Origin: an uncultured Flavobacterium sp.
Lineage (GTDB): Bacteria; Bacteroidota; Bacteroidia; Flavobacteriales; Flavobacteriaceae
DNA: 64,000 nucleotides
NCBI RefSeq assembly: GCF_946478785.1
Contig: NZ_CAMLDD010000019.1
Location: forward strand, 38,234-102,233
Direction: 5' to 3'
The notes below the pieces were generated by a model, which saw only the letters and a list, made by a program, of their open reading frames with translations, was not told where the DNA came from and did no database searches. The stretch's first letter is position 1. Every line of letters begins with the position of its first letter. The translations under genes and the position numbers were made by a program. Positions 19,188 to 28,271 of the stretch are shown piece by piece.

Positions 19188-20981
19188 ATGACAAACAAAT
19201 CTTTACACACTTTTCATATTCCGGTAATGGGACTCGCTTATACTATTGACAGTCCAATTAGGGTGGCACAATACGGCATTTCATCTGTAATTTCGATTGC
19301 TGATGATGATTTGATAGAGAAGATGAGTAATTTTTACAGCACCAAATTCAACCTTCCTTATGAAGAAATAACTCAAAAATTTCATGATTATCGAGCCGAA
19401 AGAATTACTTCTTATTTAAATTTAGTCGATAAAATCGTTAAAGAGAAATTCGAAAGTTTTAAAACAGAAATTGCCGAAAGCAAAACCGCCCTGGAAAATT
19501 TCATTGCAATGTTGCCGAATACTTCCCACATCAAAAAAGGTTTTCAAAATTTACTTGAAGACGGAATCTCTTTCAAAGAAAATATTCAAAATTATATTGA
19601 ATCGCATCTTTTCCCGGGAGAAATTGATGTAAACATCATGACAAAATTAGATAAAGATAATTTCGCCAAAAACAAGCCCCTTCCTATTGAATTTAATGAC
19701 GCGCACGCCGCTTTAAGAGGTTTTGCCAACAGCAATCTTGAGTCTTCGGTTGTATTATCGGCGGGAATGAATCCGAGACTTTACAGCTATTTTGAAAATT
19801 TCAGCGATTTTTTCCCTGATGAAAAGAATCAACTTAGAAAGAAAATCATTTTAAAGGTGAGTGACTTTCGGTCTGCGATGATTCAGGGTAATTTTTTAGC
19901 CAAAAAAGGACTTTGGGTTTCTGAATACCGAATTGAATCAGGCTTAAATTGTGGAGGTCATGCTTTTGCTACAGACGGACTTTTATTAGGAACAATTCTG
20001 GAAGAGTTCAAACAGAAAAAAGAACAATTAATTCAGTCTGCTCATGAATTGATGATAAAAGCACTGCGACAGAAAAATGCTACTTTTCCTGACCAGCCTT
20101 TAGATTTAAAAATTACAGTTCAGGGTGGTGTGGGAACAGCTGAAGAACATGAATTTTTATTGAATACCTACAATGTTGATTCTGTGGGCTGGGGCTCACC
20201 TTTTTTATTAGTTTCTGAAGCTACTTGTGTCGATCATGAAACCCGAAATTTGTTGATAAACGCCAACGAGGAAGACTTTTATTTAAGTCATATTTCACCT
20301 TTAGGAGTTCCGTTTAATACTTTAAAAGGAACTACAAATGAAATTTTGAAGCAAAAACGAATTCAGGAAAATAAAGCCGGAAGTTCCTGTCCGAAAAAAT
20401 TTCTGGCATTAAGTAAAGAATATGATATGCATGGAATCTGTACCGCATCAAAAAAATATCAGGATCTTAAATTAGCTGAATTAGAAAATATAAAAGATTC
20501 GCTTTCATCAGAAGCTTACGAAAAAAGCAAAATCAAAATCACTGAGAAGTCTTGTTTGTGTGTTGGCCTTGCAAATTCATCGTATATAGAAAATGATATC
20601 AGGATAAAAGGTCAGTCACAAGGAGTTGTAATTTGTCCTGGACCCAATATGGCTTATTTTGATCAGGAAGTTTCTTTAAAAGATATGCTGCAGCATATTT
20701 ACGGCAATAAATCGGTTTTGAGAACTACAAATCGCCCTAATATGTTCGTCAAGGAGTTAAAGATGTATATTGATTATTTTAGAAATGAAATTGAAAATAT
20801 TTCTGAACAAATGACAACTTCGCAGCTTAAAAAATGGAATACATTTAAAGCTAATCTTTTTGATGGAATTGTTTATTATCAAAATTTATTAAACTCAACA
20901 TTTTATTTTAAAAATGAAACAGCTCAAATGAAACAACAGTTTGAATTTTATAAAAAAGCATTGGCTGAAATTGAAATTTAA
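19188..20981 (+). CDS. Large conserved-looking protein, family not recognised
   Basis: 597 residues, no signal peptide or membrane helix. The N-terminus (FHIPVMGLAYTIDSPIRVAQYGISSVIS) and a later TVQGGVGTAEEHEFLLNTY (about 310-328) followed by DSVGWGSPFLLVSEA recall the strand-glycine pattern of FMN-binding TIM barrels such as nitronate monooxygenase, but the match is loose. Seven cysteines lie in conserved-looking settings: C255 (LNCGGHAFATDG), C347 (EATCVDHET), C401 (SSCPKKF), C418 (HGICTAS), C456 and C458 (KSCLCVGLANSS) and C483 (VICPGPNMAYFD). These could bind an iron-sulfur cluster or be catalytic. A 100-residue helical insertion follows the N-terminus. It is a single-gene unit with its own terminator. 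Real gene; function unknown. Confidence 0.85.
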   Translation: MTNKSLHTFHIPVMGLAYTIDSPIRVAQYGISSVISIADDDLIEKMSNFYSTKFNLPYEEITQKFHDYRAERITSYLNLVDKIVKEKFESFKTEIAESKTALENFIAMLPNTSHIKKGFQNLLEDGISFKENIQNYIESHLFPGEIDVNIMTKLDKDNFAKNKPLPIEFNDAHAALRGFANSNLESSVVLSAGMNPRLYSYFENFSDFFPDEKNQLRKKIILKVSDFRSAMIQGNFLAKKGLWVSEYRIESGLNCGGHAFATDGLLLGTILEEFKQKKEQLIQSAHELMIKALRQKNATFPDQPLDLKITVQGGVGTAEEHEFLLNTYNVDSVGWGSPFLLVSEATCVDHETRNLLINANEEDFYLSHISPLGVPFNTLKGTTNEILKQKRIQENKAGSSCPKKFLALSKEYDMHGICTASKKYQDLKLAELENIKDSLSSEAYEKSKIKITEKSCLCVGLANSSYIENDIRIKGQSQGVVICPGPNMAYFDQEVSLKDMLQHIYGNKSVLRTTNRPNMFVKELKMYIDYFRNEIENISEQMTTSQLKKWNTFKANLFDGIVYYQNLLNSTFYFKNETAQMKQQFEFYKKALAEIEI

Positions 20982-20988
20982 GACTAAA

Positions 20989-21019
20989 AAACCCGACAGG
21001 TTTTAAAACTGTCGGGTTT
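20989..21019. terminator. Bidirectional intrinsic terminator
   Basis: AAACCCGACAG and CTGTCGGGTTT form a perfect 11-bp stem with a 9-nt loop between the convergent 597-residue gene and the glycine-zipper lipoprotein gene. Confidence 0.85.
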
Positions 21020-21039
21020 GCTATTTGATAAGATTAAAT

Positions 21040-21477
21040 CTATTCTTTTTTCTTTTTTTCGCTATCAATAATAGCTCCTGTTCCGGCTCCAACACCAGCT
21101 CCTGCCAAACCACCAATAATAGCACCTTCGCCTTTTTTCTTACTGACTGCAGCTCCGGTTATTGCTCCGACTCCGGCACCAATTACAGCACCTTTTGCAG
21201 TAGAACTCCAGCCTTTCTTTTTCGTGGTTGTAGTTGTAGTTGCAGTACCATTATTTGCCTGTTGGTGTACGACTACCACTTTTTGTTCTTCAGCTTTTTG
21301 CTGTTCCTCCTGCAATTTAGCCATTTCAGTTTTCATTGAATCAATGACTCTTTGCTTGTTAATTTCAACTTTCATTGAATCAATACTGGCCTGTTTAGCT
21401 TTATCAATGTCAGCCTTTCCCTGGTTTTGACAAGAAAGAATAGTTAAGGCTAATAATAAAGAATATAATGCTTTCAT
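21040..21477 (-). CDS. Glycine-zipper lipoprotein
   Basis: 145 residues. Signal peptide with lipobox LTILSC (Cys16). Residues about 30-70 are a charged helix containing two copies of an IDSMKxEx motif. A Thr run follows (about 78-85). Residues about 95-138 alternate glycines and alanines (GAVIGAGVGAITGAAV, then GAIIGGLAGAGVGAGTGAII), a YMGG-type glycine zipper that usually inserts in or packs against membranes. The Lys-rich end is hydrophilic. The role is probably structural in the envelope; this is inference. Confidence 0.82.
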   Translation of the reverse strand: MKALYSLLLALTILSCQNQGKADIDKAKQASIDSMKVEINKQRVIDSMKTEMAKLQEEQQKAEEQKVVVVHQQANNGTATTTTTTKKKGWSSTAKGAVIGAGVGAITGAAVSKKKGEGAIIGGLAGAGVGAGTGAIIDSEKKKKE

Positions 21478-21573
21478 GGTTGTGGTTTTAAATTATACCA
21501 CAAAGTAAAGCACAACATTTTTTGGATATGTTACATGATTTGTCTGAAATTTTACAGAATTAAATGAATTCCA

Positions 21574-22848
21574 TTATTTTCCTAAAATTCCATTTTTTAA
21601 AATCTGCCCGAAATCGTACATATCTTCAAAAGAACAATACAAAGGAACTGGTGCCAGACGAATCACGTTAGGTTCACGCCAGTCTGTAATCACTCCGTTT
21701 TTCATTAGATAATCGAACAGGCTTCTTCCTTCACCATGTAAAAAAACAGATAATTGAGAAGCTCTTTCTTCAGGGTTTGAAGGGGTAATAATTTCGAAAC
21801 TACTATCGACTTCCTTATCGATTTCCTCAAGTATAAATTCTAAGTAGGAGGTAATTTTATCTCTTTTAGCGATTAAAGCATCCATTCCGACTTCAGCGAA
21901 CATTTCTATAGAAGCCAAATAAGGTGCTAACGAAAGTACCGGCAAATTACTAATTTGCCAGCCTCCTGCACCATTAACAGGGTCAAAATTAGGTTCCATT
22001 TTAAAACGGCGTTCTTTGTTATGTCCCCACCAGCCTGCAAATCTTGGTAAATTGGCATTGTGATGTTTTTCATGTACAAAACAGCCGGAAGCATTTCCAG
22101 GTCCTGAATTCATGTATTTATAACTGCACCAGGCAGCAAAATCAACATTCCAGTCGTGAAGTTCTAATTTGATATTTCCGGCTGCGTGCGCTAAATCCCA
22201 ACCAACTTTTGCTCCTGCTTTTTGTCCGGCTGCAGTAATGGTTTTAATATCGAAAACCTGTCCGGTATAATAATTTACTCCGCCAATTAAAACCAAAGCC
22301 AGTTCATCACCAACTTCCTCAATTTTAGCCAGAACATCTTCAAGACGAATATTATGCTCCCCCTCACGACGCTTGATTTCTACAATAGCATCTTCCGGTT
22401 TATAGCCATGAAAATTAACTTGGCTCTGAAACATATACTGATCTGAAGGAAATGCTTTTTCTTCGCAGATAATTTTATAACGGGTCGCTGTTGGCTGATA
22501 AAATGAAACCATAAGCAAATGCAGGTTTACTGTCAAAGTATTCATTACCGTAACTTCTGAATGCAGAGCACCAACAATTTTACTCAAAGGTTCCGGGAAT
22601 CTTTCCTGATAATCCCACCATGGTTTTTCAGCATAAAAATGGCCTTCTACCGCAAGATTTGCCCAATCATTCATTATTTCATCAATATAGGATTTGGTTC
22701 TTTTAGGCTGTAATCCTAAAGAGTTTCCTGTAAAGTAAATAACACGTTTGTCATTTACTTTCGGAAAAATAAACTGATCCTGATACTGATTTAAAACGTC
22801 TTGTGAGTCTAGCTGTTTAGCGAATTCGCGTGTATTCTGAAAATTCAT
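21574..22848 (-). CDS. kynU: Kynureninase
   Basis: 424 residues from the ATG at 22848; an in-frame ATG at 22917 adds 23 residues absent from the family pattern. It is a PLP enzyme cleaving kynurenine or 3-hydroxykynurenine to anthranilate or 3-hydroxyanthranilate plus alanine. Visible motifs: YFTGNSLGLQPK near 38-49, ATRYKIICEEKAFPSDQY, GWDLAHAAGN at 216-225 (cofactor Asp), and SYKYMNSGPG at 242-251 with Schiff-base lysine K244. Its pathway partner kmo is about 28 kb away at 50679. No partner gene adjoins it. Confidence 0.95.
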   Translation of the reverse strand: MNFQNTREFAKQLDSQDVLNQYQDQFIFPKVNDKRVIYFTGNSLGLQPKRTKSYIDEIMNDWANLAVEGHFYAEKPWWDYQERFPEPLSKIVGALHSEVTVMNTLTVNLHLLMVSFYQPTATRYKIICEEKAFPSDQYMFQSQVNFHGYKPEDAIVEIKRREGEHNIRLEDVLAKIEEVGDELALVLIGGVNYYTGQVFDIKTITAAGQKAGAKVGWDLAHAAGNIKLELHDWNVDFAAWCSYKYMNSGPGNASGCFVHEKHHNANLPRFAGWWGHNKERRFKMEPNFDPVNGAGGWQISNLPVLSLAPYLASIEMFAEVGMDALIAKRDKITSYLEFILEEIDKEVDSSFEIITPSNPEERASQLSVFLHGEGRSLFDYLMKNGVITDWREPNVIRLAPVPLYCSFEDMYDFGQILKNGILGK

Positions 22849-23054
22849 TGGTTTTGTTTTGTGAAGTAAAAATAACAAAAAATGGTCTAAAGAGTTGGTT
22901 TTTGTTTCAGGTTTCAAGTTTCAGGTTCTGGGTTACAAATATTGGTACGCGGATGAAACAGATTCGCTATCGCGAAAACGCTGATTAAAAACGGATTTTC
23001 TTTTTTGCCTTTCTCTGTGTAATTTGATTTTTTCCTTTTTGGAATCTACATTTT

Positions 23055-23195
23055 GCGTTAGGGATAGAAATGGAAAGCTTTTGGGATGAAAACCGTAGTA
23101 ATACTGCAACGAGGAAGCGACCAGCGGAAGCTCCCGCAGTGCTTGTATTACTTGGATTTTATTGCAAAACTTGAAATGAATAGCCCGTAATACGC
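23055..23195 (+). ncRNA. Dispersed structured RNA element, copy E (long apical arm)
   Basis: The conserved core GATAGAAATGGAAAGCTTTT on the left and CAAAACTTGAAATGAATAGC on the right bracket a long apical arm that folds on itself (GTAATAC with GTATTAC, CTGC with GCAG). The base closes through GCGT-GGG / CCC-ACGC. Copies A-D lie at 42475, 39761, 50491 and 63876. It sits in the 409-nt gap 22849-23257 with a TTTCAGGTTTCAAG-type simple repeat near 22905. An open frame across it (22933-23199) is not a gene. Confidence 0.6.
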
Positions 23196-23211
23196 CCAAA
23201 TTGAAATAAAA

Positions 23212-23235
23212 AAACCCGTCATTGCTGACAGGTTT
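23212..23235 (-). terminator. Intrinsic terminator of queA
   Basis: On the minus strand, AAACCTGTCA pairs with TGACGGGTTT (one mismatch) around a 4-nt loop, followed by a run of seven T. It lies 23 nt after the queA stop. Confidence 0.8.
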
Positions 23236-23257
23236 CTTAAATATATATGTTTTCAGA

Positions 23258-24307
23258 TTAGATGATTAACATTGCATCTCCGTAAGAATAAAATTTGTAT
23301 CCTTCTTTGATTGCTTCATCGTAAGCTTTTTTCATTAAATCATGTCCACAAAAAGCTGAAATCATCATTAATAATGTTGATTTTGGTGTGTGGAAATTAG
23401 TGATCATACAATTTGCAATACTAAAATCATGAGGAGGAAAAATGAATTTATTTGTCCAGCCTTCGTAAGGATTTAAAGTGCTTTGTGATGATACAGAACT
23501 TTCAATAGCACGCATTGAAGTTGTTCCAACCGCACAGATACGTTTTTTCTTCACTTTTGCTTCATTCACAATATCACAGGCATCCTGTTTGATGATCAAT
23601 TCTTCAGAATCCATTTTGTGTTTCGATAAGTCTTCAACCTCAACCGGATTGAAAGTTCCAAGACCAACGTGAAGTGTTACTTCAGCAAAATTAACTCCTT
23701 TGATTTCCAGTTTTTTCAAAAGGTGTTTTGAGAAGTGTAAACCTGCAGTTGGTGCCGCTACAGCTCCTTCTTCTTTTGCATAAATAGTCTGGTATCTTTC
23801 TGCATCTTCGGGAGTTACCTCACGGCTGATGTATTTTGGGATTGGAGTTTCTCCAAGTTCTGTCAGTTTATTTCTGAATTCTTCATAAGAACCGTCATAT
23901 AAAAAACGTAATGTTCTACCACGAGAAGTCGTGTTGTCAATTACCTCAGCTACCAACGAATCGTCATCTCCAAAATAAAGCTTGTTTCCGATACGGATTT
24001 TACGAGCCGGATCAACCAAAACATCCCAAAGACGTTGTTCGGAATTCAATTCTCTCAACAAGAAAACTTCGATTCTTGCTCCTGTTTTTTCTTTGTTTCC
24101 GTACAAACGTGCAGGAAAAACTTTTGTATTATTAAGTATTAAAACGTCTCCGTCATCAAAATAATTGATAACATCTTTAAACATTTTATGTTCTATAGTT
24201 TGTTTTTTACGGTCGATTACCATTAAACGAGACTCATCTCTGTTTTCTGCCGGGAATTCTGCTAAAAGTTCTTTTGGTAAATTGAAACTGAAGTGTGATA
24301 ATTTCAT
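23258..24307 (-). CDS. queA: tRNA preQ1(34) S-adenosylmethionine ribosyltransferase-isomerase
   Basis: 349 residues, full length. It transfers the ribosyl part of S-adenosylmethionine to preQ1 in the tRNA wobble position, making epoxyqueuosine. Family motifs: [23 protein letters not shown] at the N-terminus, [12 protein letters not shown] at about 185-196, [15 protein letters not shown], and [18 protein letters not shown] at about 304-321. The early pathway gene queE is at 59816, far from it. It has its own promoter and terminator. Confidence 0.96.
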   Translation of the reverse strand: MKLSHFSFNLPKELLAEFPAENRDESRLMVIDRKKQTIEHKMFKDVINYFDDGDVLILNNTKVFPARLYGNKEKTGARIEVFLLRELNSEQRLWDVLVDPARKIRIGNKLYFGDDDSLVAEVIDNTTSRGRTLRFLYDGSYEEFRNKLTELGETPIPKYISREVTPEDAERYQTIYAKEEGAVAAPTAGLHFSKHLLKKLEIKGVNFAEVTLHVGLGTFNPVEVEDLSKHKMDSEELIIKQDACDIVNEAKVKKKRICAVGTTSMRAIESSVSSQSTLNPYEGWTNKFIFPPHDFSIANCMITNFHTPKSTLLMMISAFCGHDLMKKAYDEAIKEGYKFYSYGDAMLII

Positions 24308-24369
24308 ATTTGAATGTTGATTTTAAAATGTAGCTTTTAGATTTTGTATCTAAAATTGTAAATCGTGTG

Positions 24370-24401
24370 CAAATATACGATTGTGAGACAGGCGTTGTCA
24401 A
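24370..24401 (-). promoter_or_regulatory. queA promoter
   Basis: On the minus strand the -7 box TATATTTG (24370-24377) is a full match to TAnnTTTG, and a TTG lies 21 nt upstream as a weak -33. A leader of about 55 nt would precede queA. Confidence 0.55.
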
Positions 24402-24474
24402 GTGTTTTGCTGTTTATTTTTAAAAGTCGTTGATTTAGTGGCGTTTCGACAACATCGAAAAAACGTTTTTTCCA

Positions 24475-24638
24475 CCATATAAGTGATATAAGTTCTTTTA
24501 AGTTTGATTATTAAAATTGTAAACGTCATTATTTGGCTAAAGCCGAAAAATTAATCGCATAAAAAAACCTCCAGTTGAAACTGGAGGCTATTCAAATTAT
24601 GCTCATTTTATTTTAATGAACTTATATCACTTATATGG
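24475..24638. repeat. 164-nt inverted-repeat element downstream of aroA
   Basis: Perfect 21-nt inverted termini, each containing CATATAAGTGATATAAGT, lie at 24475-24495 and 24618-24638. The enclosed 120 nt contain a GGCT/AGCC hairpin and the CCTCCAGTT/AACTGGAGG terminator. The right terminus starts 9 nt past the aroA stop. The 340-nt gap 24308-24647 shows no gene. Confidence 0.8.
24561..24586 (-). terminator. Intrinsic terminator of aroA
   Basis: On the minus strand CCTCCAGTT pairs with AACTGGAGG and is followed by seven T. It lies inside the inverted-repeat element. Confidence 0.82.
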
Positions 24639-24647
24639 TTAAAAATT

Positions 24648-25871
24648 TTACAGTTCTGAAATTTCAAAGTTTAATTCTTTTAAATCATTCCAGAAATCCG
24701 GGTATGATTTTGAAACCACTTCAGCATTTTCGATAATAATAGGCACTTTTAGTGCTAAAGGAGCAAATGCCATCGCCATACGGTGATCGTTATAAGTCGC
24801 AATTTTTACATTATGATTAATCGTATCAGAAAGTCCTAAAGTTAAACTATCATTTGTTACCGAAATATTGGCTCCTAATTTTGTCAATTCGATTCGAAGC
24901 GCTTCAAGTCGGTCTGTTTCTTTGATTTTTAAAGTATGAAGACCGGTTAAATGACAGCCAATTCCTAAACCTAAACAAGTAACGACAATAGTTTGTGCAA
25001 TATCTGGGGTGTTATTCAGATCAAAATTTACTGTTTCAAATTTAAAATCAGGCTGTTTCACCAATGTCATTTTATTTCCTTCGAAAGTAGTTTTGACACC
25101 CATTTTTTCATAAATAGAAATCAAAGCAGAATCTCCCTGCAAACTATTTTCTTTATAACTGCTCAAAGTAATAGATGCTGTATCTGCCAAAGCAACCAAA
25201 CTAAAAAAGTATGAAGCTGAACTCCAGTCAGATTCTACTACCATTTCTTTTGAAGCAACAGCTTCTTTTGGATAAACCTTAATTACATTTCCTTCAAAAC
25301 TGGTTTGAATATCCAAATCTTTAAGCAAAGCCAAAGTCATTTTGATATATGGAATAGAAGTGATTTCGCCTTCTAAAGTTAACTCTAAACCATTTTCTAA
25401 TTTTGAAGCGATCAATAAAAGAGCCGAAATATACTGACTGCTGACATTTGCAGCCAAACTTACTTTTGAAGCCGTAACTTTTTTCCCCTTGATTCTTATT
25501 GGAGGATATCCTTCTTCTTTTTCATATGAAATTTCAACACCTAATTGAGCCAAAGCTTCCACCAAAATTTTTATAGGACGTTCCTGCATTCTGCTTGAGC
25601 CTGTCATTACTACTTCGCGTCCTTGATTTACAGCAAAATAAGCGGTTAAAAAACGCATTGCAGTTCCTGCATGATGAATATCTACAATCTCGTCATTTCC
25701 GATTAAAGCTTTTTGCATTACCTCACTGTCATCAGAATTGGAAGTATTGGAAAGCGTAATGTTTGGGAAAAGAGCTTTTAACAGCAATAACCGATTTGTT
25801 TCGCTTTTAGATCCTGTGACCGCAATTTGACCTTGTAAATTATGTTGAGTTGTCTGAAGAAGTAAATTCAT
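24648..25871 (-). CDS. aroA: 3-phosphoshikimate 1-carboxyvinyltransferase (EPSP synthase)
   Basis: 407 residues. It joins phosphoenolpyruvate to shikimate-3-phosphate, the sixth shikimate step. Motifs: GSKSETNRLLLL at about 20-31, HAGTAMRFLTAYFA, SRMQERPI, SSQYISALLL, NTPDIAQTIVVTCLG and KETDRLEALR. It has a full consensus promoter of its own, although the upstream MazG-like and DUF3857 genes lie close on the same strand. It is about 13 kb from the Phe/Tyr operon that uses its product. Confidence 0.95.
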   Translation of the reverse strand: MNLLLQTTQHNLQGQIAVTGSKSETNRLLLLKALFPNITLSNTSNSDDSEVMQKALIGNDEIVDIHHAGTAMRFLTAYFAVNQGREVVMTGSSRMQERPIKILVEALAQLGVEISYEKEEGYPPIRIKGKKVTASKVSLAANVSSQYISALLLIASKLENGLELTLEGEITSIPYIKMTLALLKDLDIQTSFEGNVIKVYPKEAVASKEMVVESDWSSASYFFSLVALADTASITLSSYKENSLQGDSALISIYEKMGVKTTFEGNKMTLVKQPDFKFETVNFDLNNTPDIAQTIVVTCLGLGIGCHLTGLHTLKIKETDRLEALRIELTKLGANISVTNDSLTLGLSDTINHNVKIATYNDHRMAMAFAPLALKVPIIIENAEVVSKSYPDFWNDLKELNFEISEL

Positions 25872-25900
25872 TATTGGGTAATTAAATTTATGCGTTTTGG

Positions 25901-25931
25901 CAAATTTATTTTAAATAAAGCACACTCCAAA
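25901..25931 (-). promoter_or_regulatory. Consensus Bacteroidota promoter for aroA
   Basis: On the minus strand TTTG (25928-25931) is separated by 19 nt from TAAATTTG (25901-25908). Both elements and the spacing match the known Bacteroidota consensus. It lies in the 81-nt gap between the MazG-like gene and aroA. Confidence 0.7.
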
Positions 25932-25952
25932 ACTTTGCTGTGACTTATCACA

Positions 25953-26279
25953 TTATTTTAATTTATCGTTGTTTTTGTGACGGTCTTTGTCCCTAACCGA
26001 CTTTAAATCCATTTTTTTATCAAAAGCGGCCTGCAAATCGATACCAGTTTGATTGGCCAGACATAAAACCACAAAAACAACATCGGCCAGTTCTTCGCCT
26101 AAATCTTTGTTTTTATCACTTTCTTTTTCAGATTGCTCTCCGTATCTGCGAGCGATAATTCGGGCAACTTCGCCTACTTCTTCTGTAAGCTGGGCCATGT
26201 TTGTTAATTCGTTAAAATAGCGGACACCGTGTTCTTTTATCCAGGTGTCAACGTCTAATTGTGCATTTTTTAAATCCAT
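25953..26279 (-). CDS. MazG-like nucleotide pyrophosphohydrolase
   Basis: 108 residues, a single all-alpha MazG/dUTPase-type domain. The acidic metal-binding motifs are readable: LTEEVGEVARI at about 31-41 (EExxE) and LGEELADVVFVVLCL at about 60-74 (ExxD). Such enzymes cleave nucleoside triphosphates to monophosphates and pyrophosphate; the substrate is unknown. Its start is 2 nt after the stop of the upstream DUF3857 gene, so it is cotranslated with that operon. Confidence 0.85.
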   Translation of the reverse strand: MDLKNAQLDVDTWIKEHGVRYFNELTNMAQLTEEVGEVARIIARRYGEQSEKESDKNKDLGEELADVVFVVLCLANQTGIDLQAAFDKKMDLKSVRDKDRHKNNDKLK

Positions 26280-26281
26280 TG

Positions 26282-28270
26282 TTATGTTTTTTTAAGAACA
26301 ATTTTCTCGTTTTGGCTGGCAATCATTTTCTGGAAAATTTCTTTTATTCCATTATACTCGTCTGGTGCAAAAATAGTATTGTTAATCTCTTTTAAACAAC
26401 TAATTTGAATTTTGTTTCCTTCATTAGAAAAGTTCATGATATAAATTATATTTTTATCCTCTGTAGCAATTTTAATGGGAGTTGGCATTGATTCTAAAAT
26501 ATAACCTTCGGGAATTTCAACAATGATATTATATTTAACCTGATTTTTATATCCAAAATAAATCGGCATTTGTCTTTGTTCCTGATTAAAAGGATTTTTA
26601 CTTCTGGTAAAGAAAAGTAATGGATTTACATAAATTTTTCCGCTAATAATATCAAATTGATTGTTTGATGTAAATGAAAAAGTTTCTAAAATTGGGTCTT
26701 TAAAATTAGATTTTTTATTTTCTATATGATAATTTGAAATGCTAATATTACCTAAGTCTCTTTCAAACTTTTCCAGATAATTTTCTTCACTTATATTGTT
26801 TTCAACCCTAAATTGATAAGCATCATAATCTGTTCGCTGAATCCGTACTTTCCCATTTATTCTGCCTTTCGCATCAATAGCGACCATCAAATTAAAATTT
26901 TCTTTTGACAGATTTGAAGGCAATAATTCAATCTCTTCAGAAGTTCCGTCAATTTTGATAAGCCTCCCTTTCCAATTTAAAATGTTTAATGGTAAAATAT
27001 TTGGAGATGTAAACTTATGGGAAGCATCTAACAAAATGCGTTTTCCTTCAATCTCAGCAGCTGCAATGACATAATTGAATCCTGTTCGGGTTGGATAAAC
27101 AGGAATACCATTTTCAACAGTACTTACTAATACCGGATTTGCCTCAATACCAGCTAATTTCAGCATATTGATTAAAATAAAATTAATTTCGGCTACATTT
27201 CCTGTTTGATTTTTATAAGCTTCTACGATTCCTTTATCTGTATAATAATCGTTCTTTTCGTTCCAATTCATTTTATTCTGGACAAATTTGAAAATGATAT
27301 TTAATCTTTCGTCCATGGATTCAACATTTATTAATATACGCCTTAAATCTTCCAGTAAGAATGACTTTTCATTGAGTTGTTTCCCAAAATTTTCATTTTT
27401 AAAAATAGTAGTAGCAACACCCTCCCAAGTCATGGCATAATCTTTAACAGGCAGTTCTGGCAAACGAACTCTTTCAAGCTCTTGTCTTATAGAAATTCTG
27501 TAATTTTCAATATTATCAATATAAGGTTCATGTAAGAGTGCTGGAATCTCTTTGCCTGAATAAACTGCCTCTATTTGTTTATATGTAAACGAAGTGGATT
27601 GATTGAACTGATTTTCAAAACTCTGACTTCCCGAAGTAATTTTAGAGTCGGATGTAATTTCTTGATATCCAATCAATATCGGCTTATAGATGTAGAATTC
27701 GGGAATTGCTGTTTTGTATTGAAAATAATTTACAGGAATATCATACTGGCATTGAAAATCAGGAAACTCAACAATGTTTTCAGATTTTAAAATATATTTA
27801 AATTCTATAATTGAACCCACTTTTACATTAGGGAATGTTATTGTTTTTTCGCTCCAGTATTTGTTTACATTACTTTTGAAAGTTCCCTGACCATCCAATT
27901 TGGTTTTTACAATGCTTCCGTTTTCAAGATTATACGTAAGTGCATTAGAAAATTCTAATTGATCTTTGTTCATATTTTCATATCCAACATAGTACCTTAC
28001 TTTTTGATTGGCCCAGCTCAAACCTTCTTTCGTATAAATCTTTATTTTATACTCATAAACATGATTTGCTGTAAAACCAGTTTTTATATTATAAGTAAAA
28101 AAGGTTTTGGCTTTCTTGAATAATATAGTTGCAGAAGCCGTTGTATCTTTTGGATTAAATTTTTCTTCCAATTCCCTAATAGTTACTTTGCCTAACTCAT
28201 AATTTTGAGCTTTGGTTTTCATAGAAGTAAAAATTAATACTATTGAAATAATTATTGTTCGTAATGTCAT
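26282..28270 (-). CDS. DUF3857 / transglutaminase-fold protein, catalytic residues lost
   Basis: 662 residues. Signal peptide (1-22, ending KAQ), DUF3857-type beta domain (about 50-230), transglutaminase-like core (about 315-425), then a C-terminal beta region. Where the intact neighbour has GDCK, this protein has GNVA with V359 at the Cys position, and Y400 replaces the His; D415 remains. It therefore cannot work as a Cys-His-Asp enzyme and may bind a ligand or partner. It starts one base after the stop of its close paralogue and ends 2 nt before the MazG-like gene. Probably periplasmic or exported. Function unknown. Confidence 0.85.
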   Translation of the reverse strand: MTLRTIIISIVLIFTSMKTKAQNYELGKVTIRELEEKFNPKDTTASATILFKKAKTFFTYNIKTGFTANHVYEYKIKIYTKEGLSWANQKVRYYVGYENMNKDQLEFSNALTYNLENGSIVKTKLDGQGTFKSNVNKYWSEKTITFPNVKVGSIIEFKYILKSENIVEFPDFQCQYDIPVNYFQYKTAIPEFYIYKPILIGYQEITSDSKITSGSQSFENQFNQSTSFTYKQIEAVYSGKEIPALLHEPYIDNIENYRISIRQELERVRLPELPVKDYAMTWEGVATTIFKNENFGKQLNEKSFLLEDLRRILINVESMDERLNIIFKFVQNKMNWNEKNDYYTDKGIVEAYKNQTGNVAEINFILINMLKLAGIEANPVLVSTVENGIPVYPTRTGFNYVIAAAEIEGKRILLDASHKFTSPNILPLNILNWKGRLIKIDGTSEEIELLPSNLSKENFNLMVAIDAKGRINGKVRIQRTDYDAYQFRVENNISEENYLEKFERDLGNISISNYHIENKKSNFKDPILETFSFTSNNQFDIISGKIYVNPLLFFTRSKNPFNQEQRQMPIYFGYKNQVKYNIIVEIPEGYILESMPTPIKIATEDKNIIYIMNFSNEGNKIQISCLKEINNTIFAPDEYNGIKEIFQKMIASQNEKIVLKKT

Positions 28271-28271
28271 T

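Noticed and set aside
22933..23199. 88-codon minus-strand open frame between queA and kynU
   Set aside because: It runs through RNA element copy E and simple repeats; the sequence folds as RNA and the peptide has no protein-like pattern.
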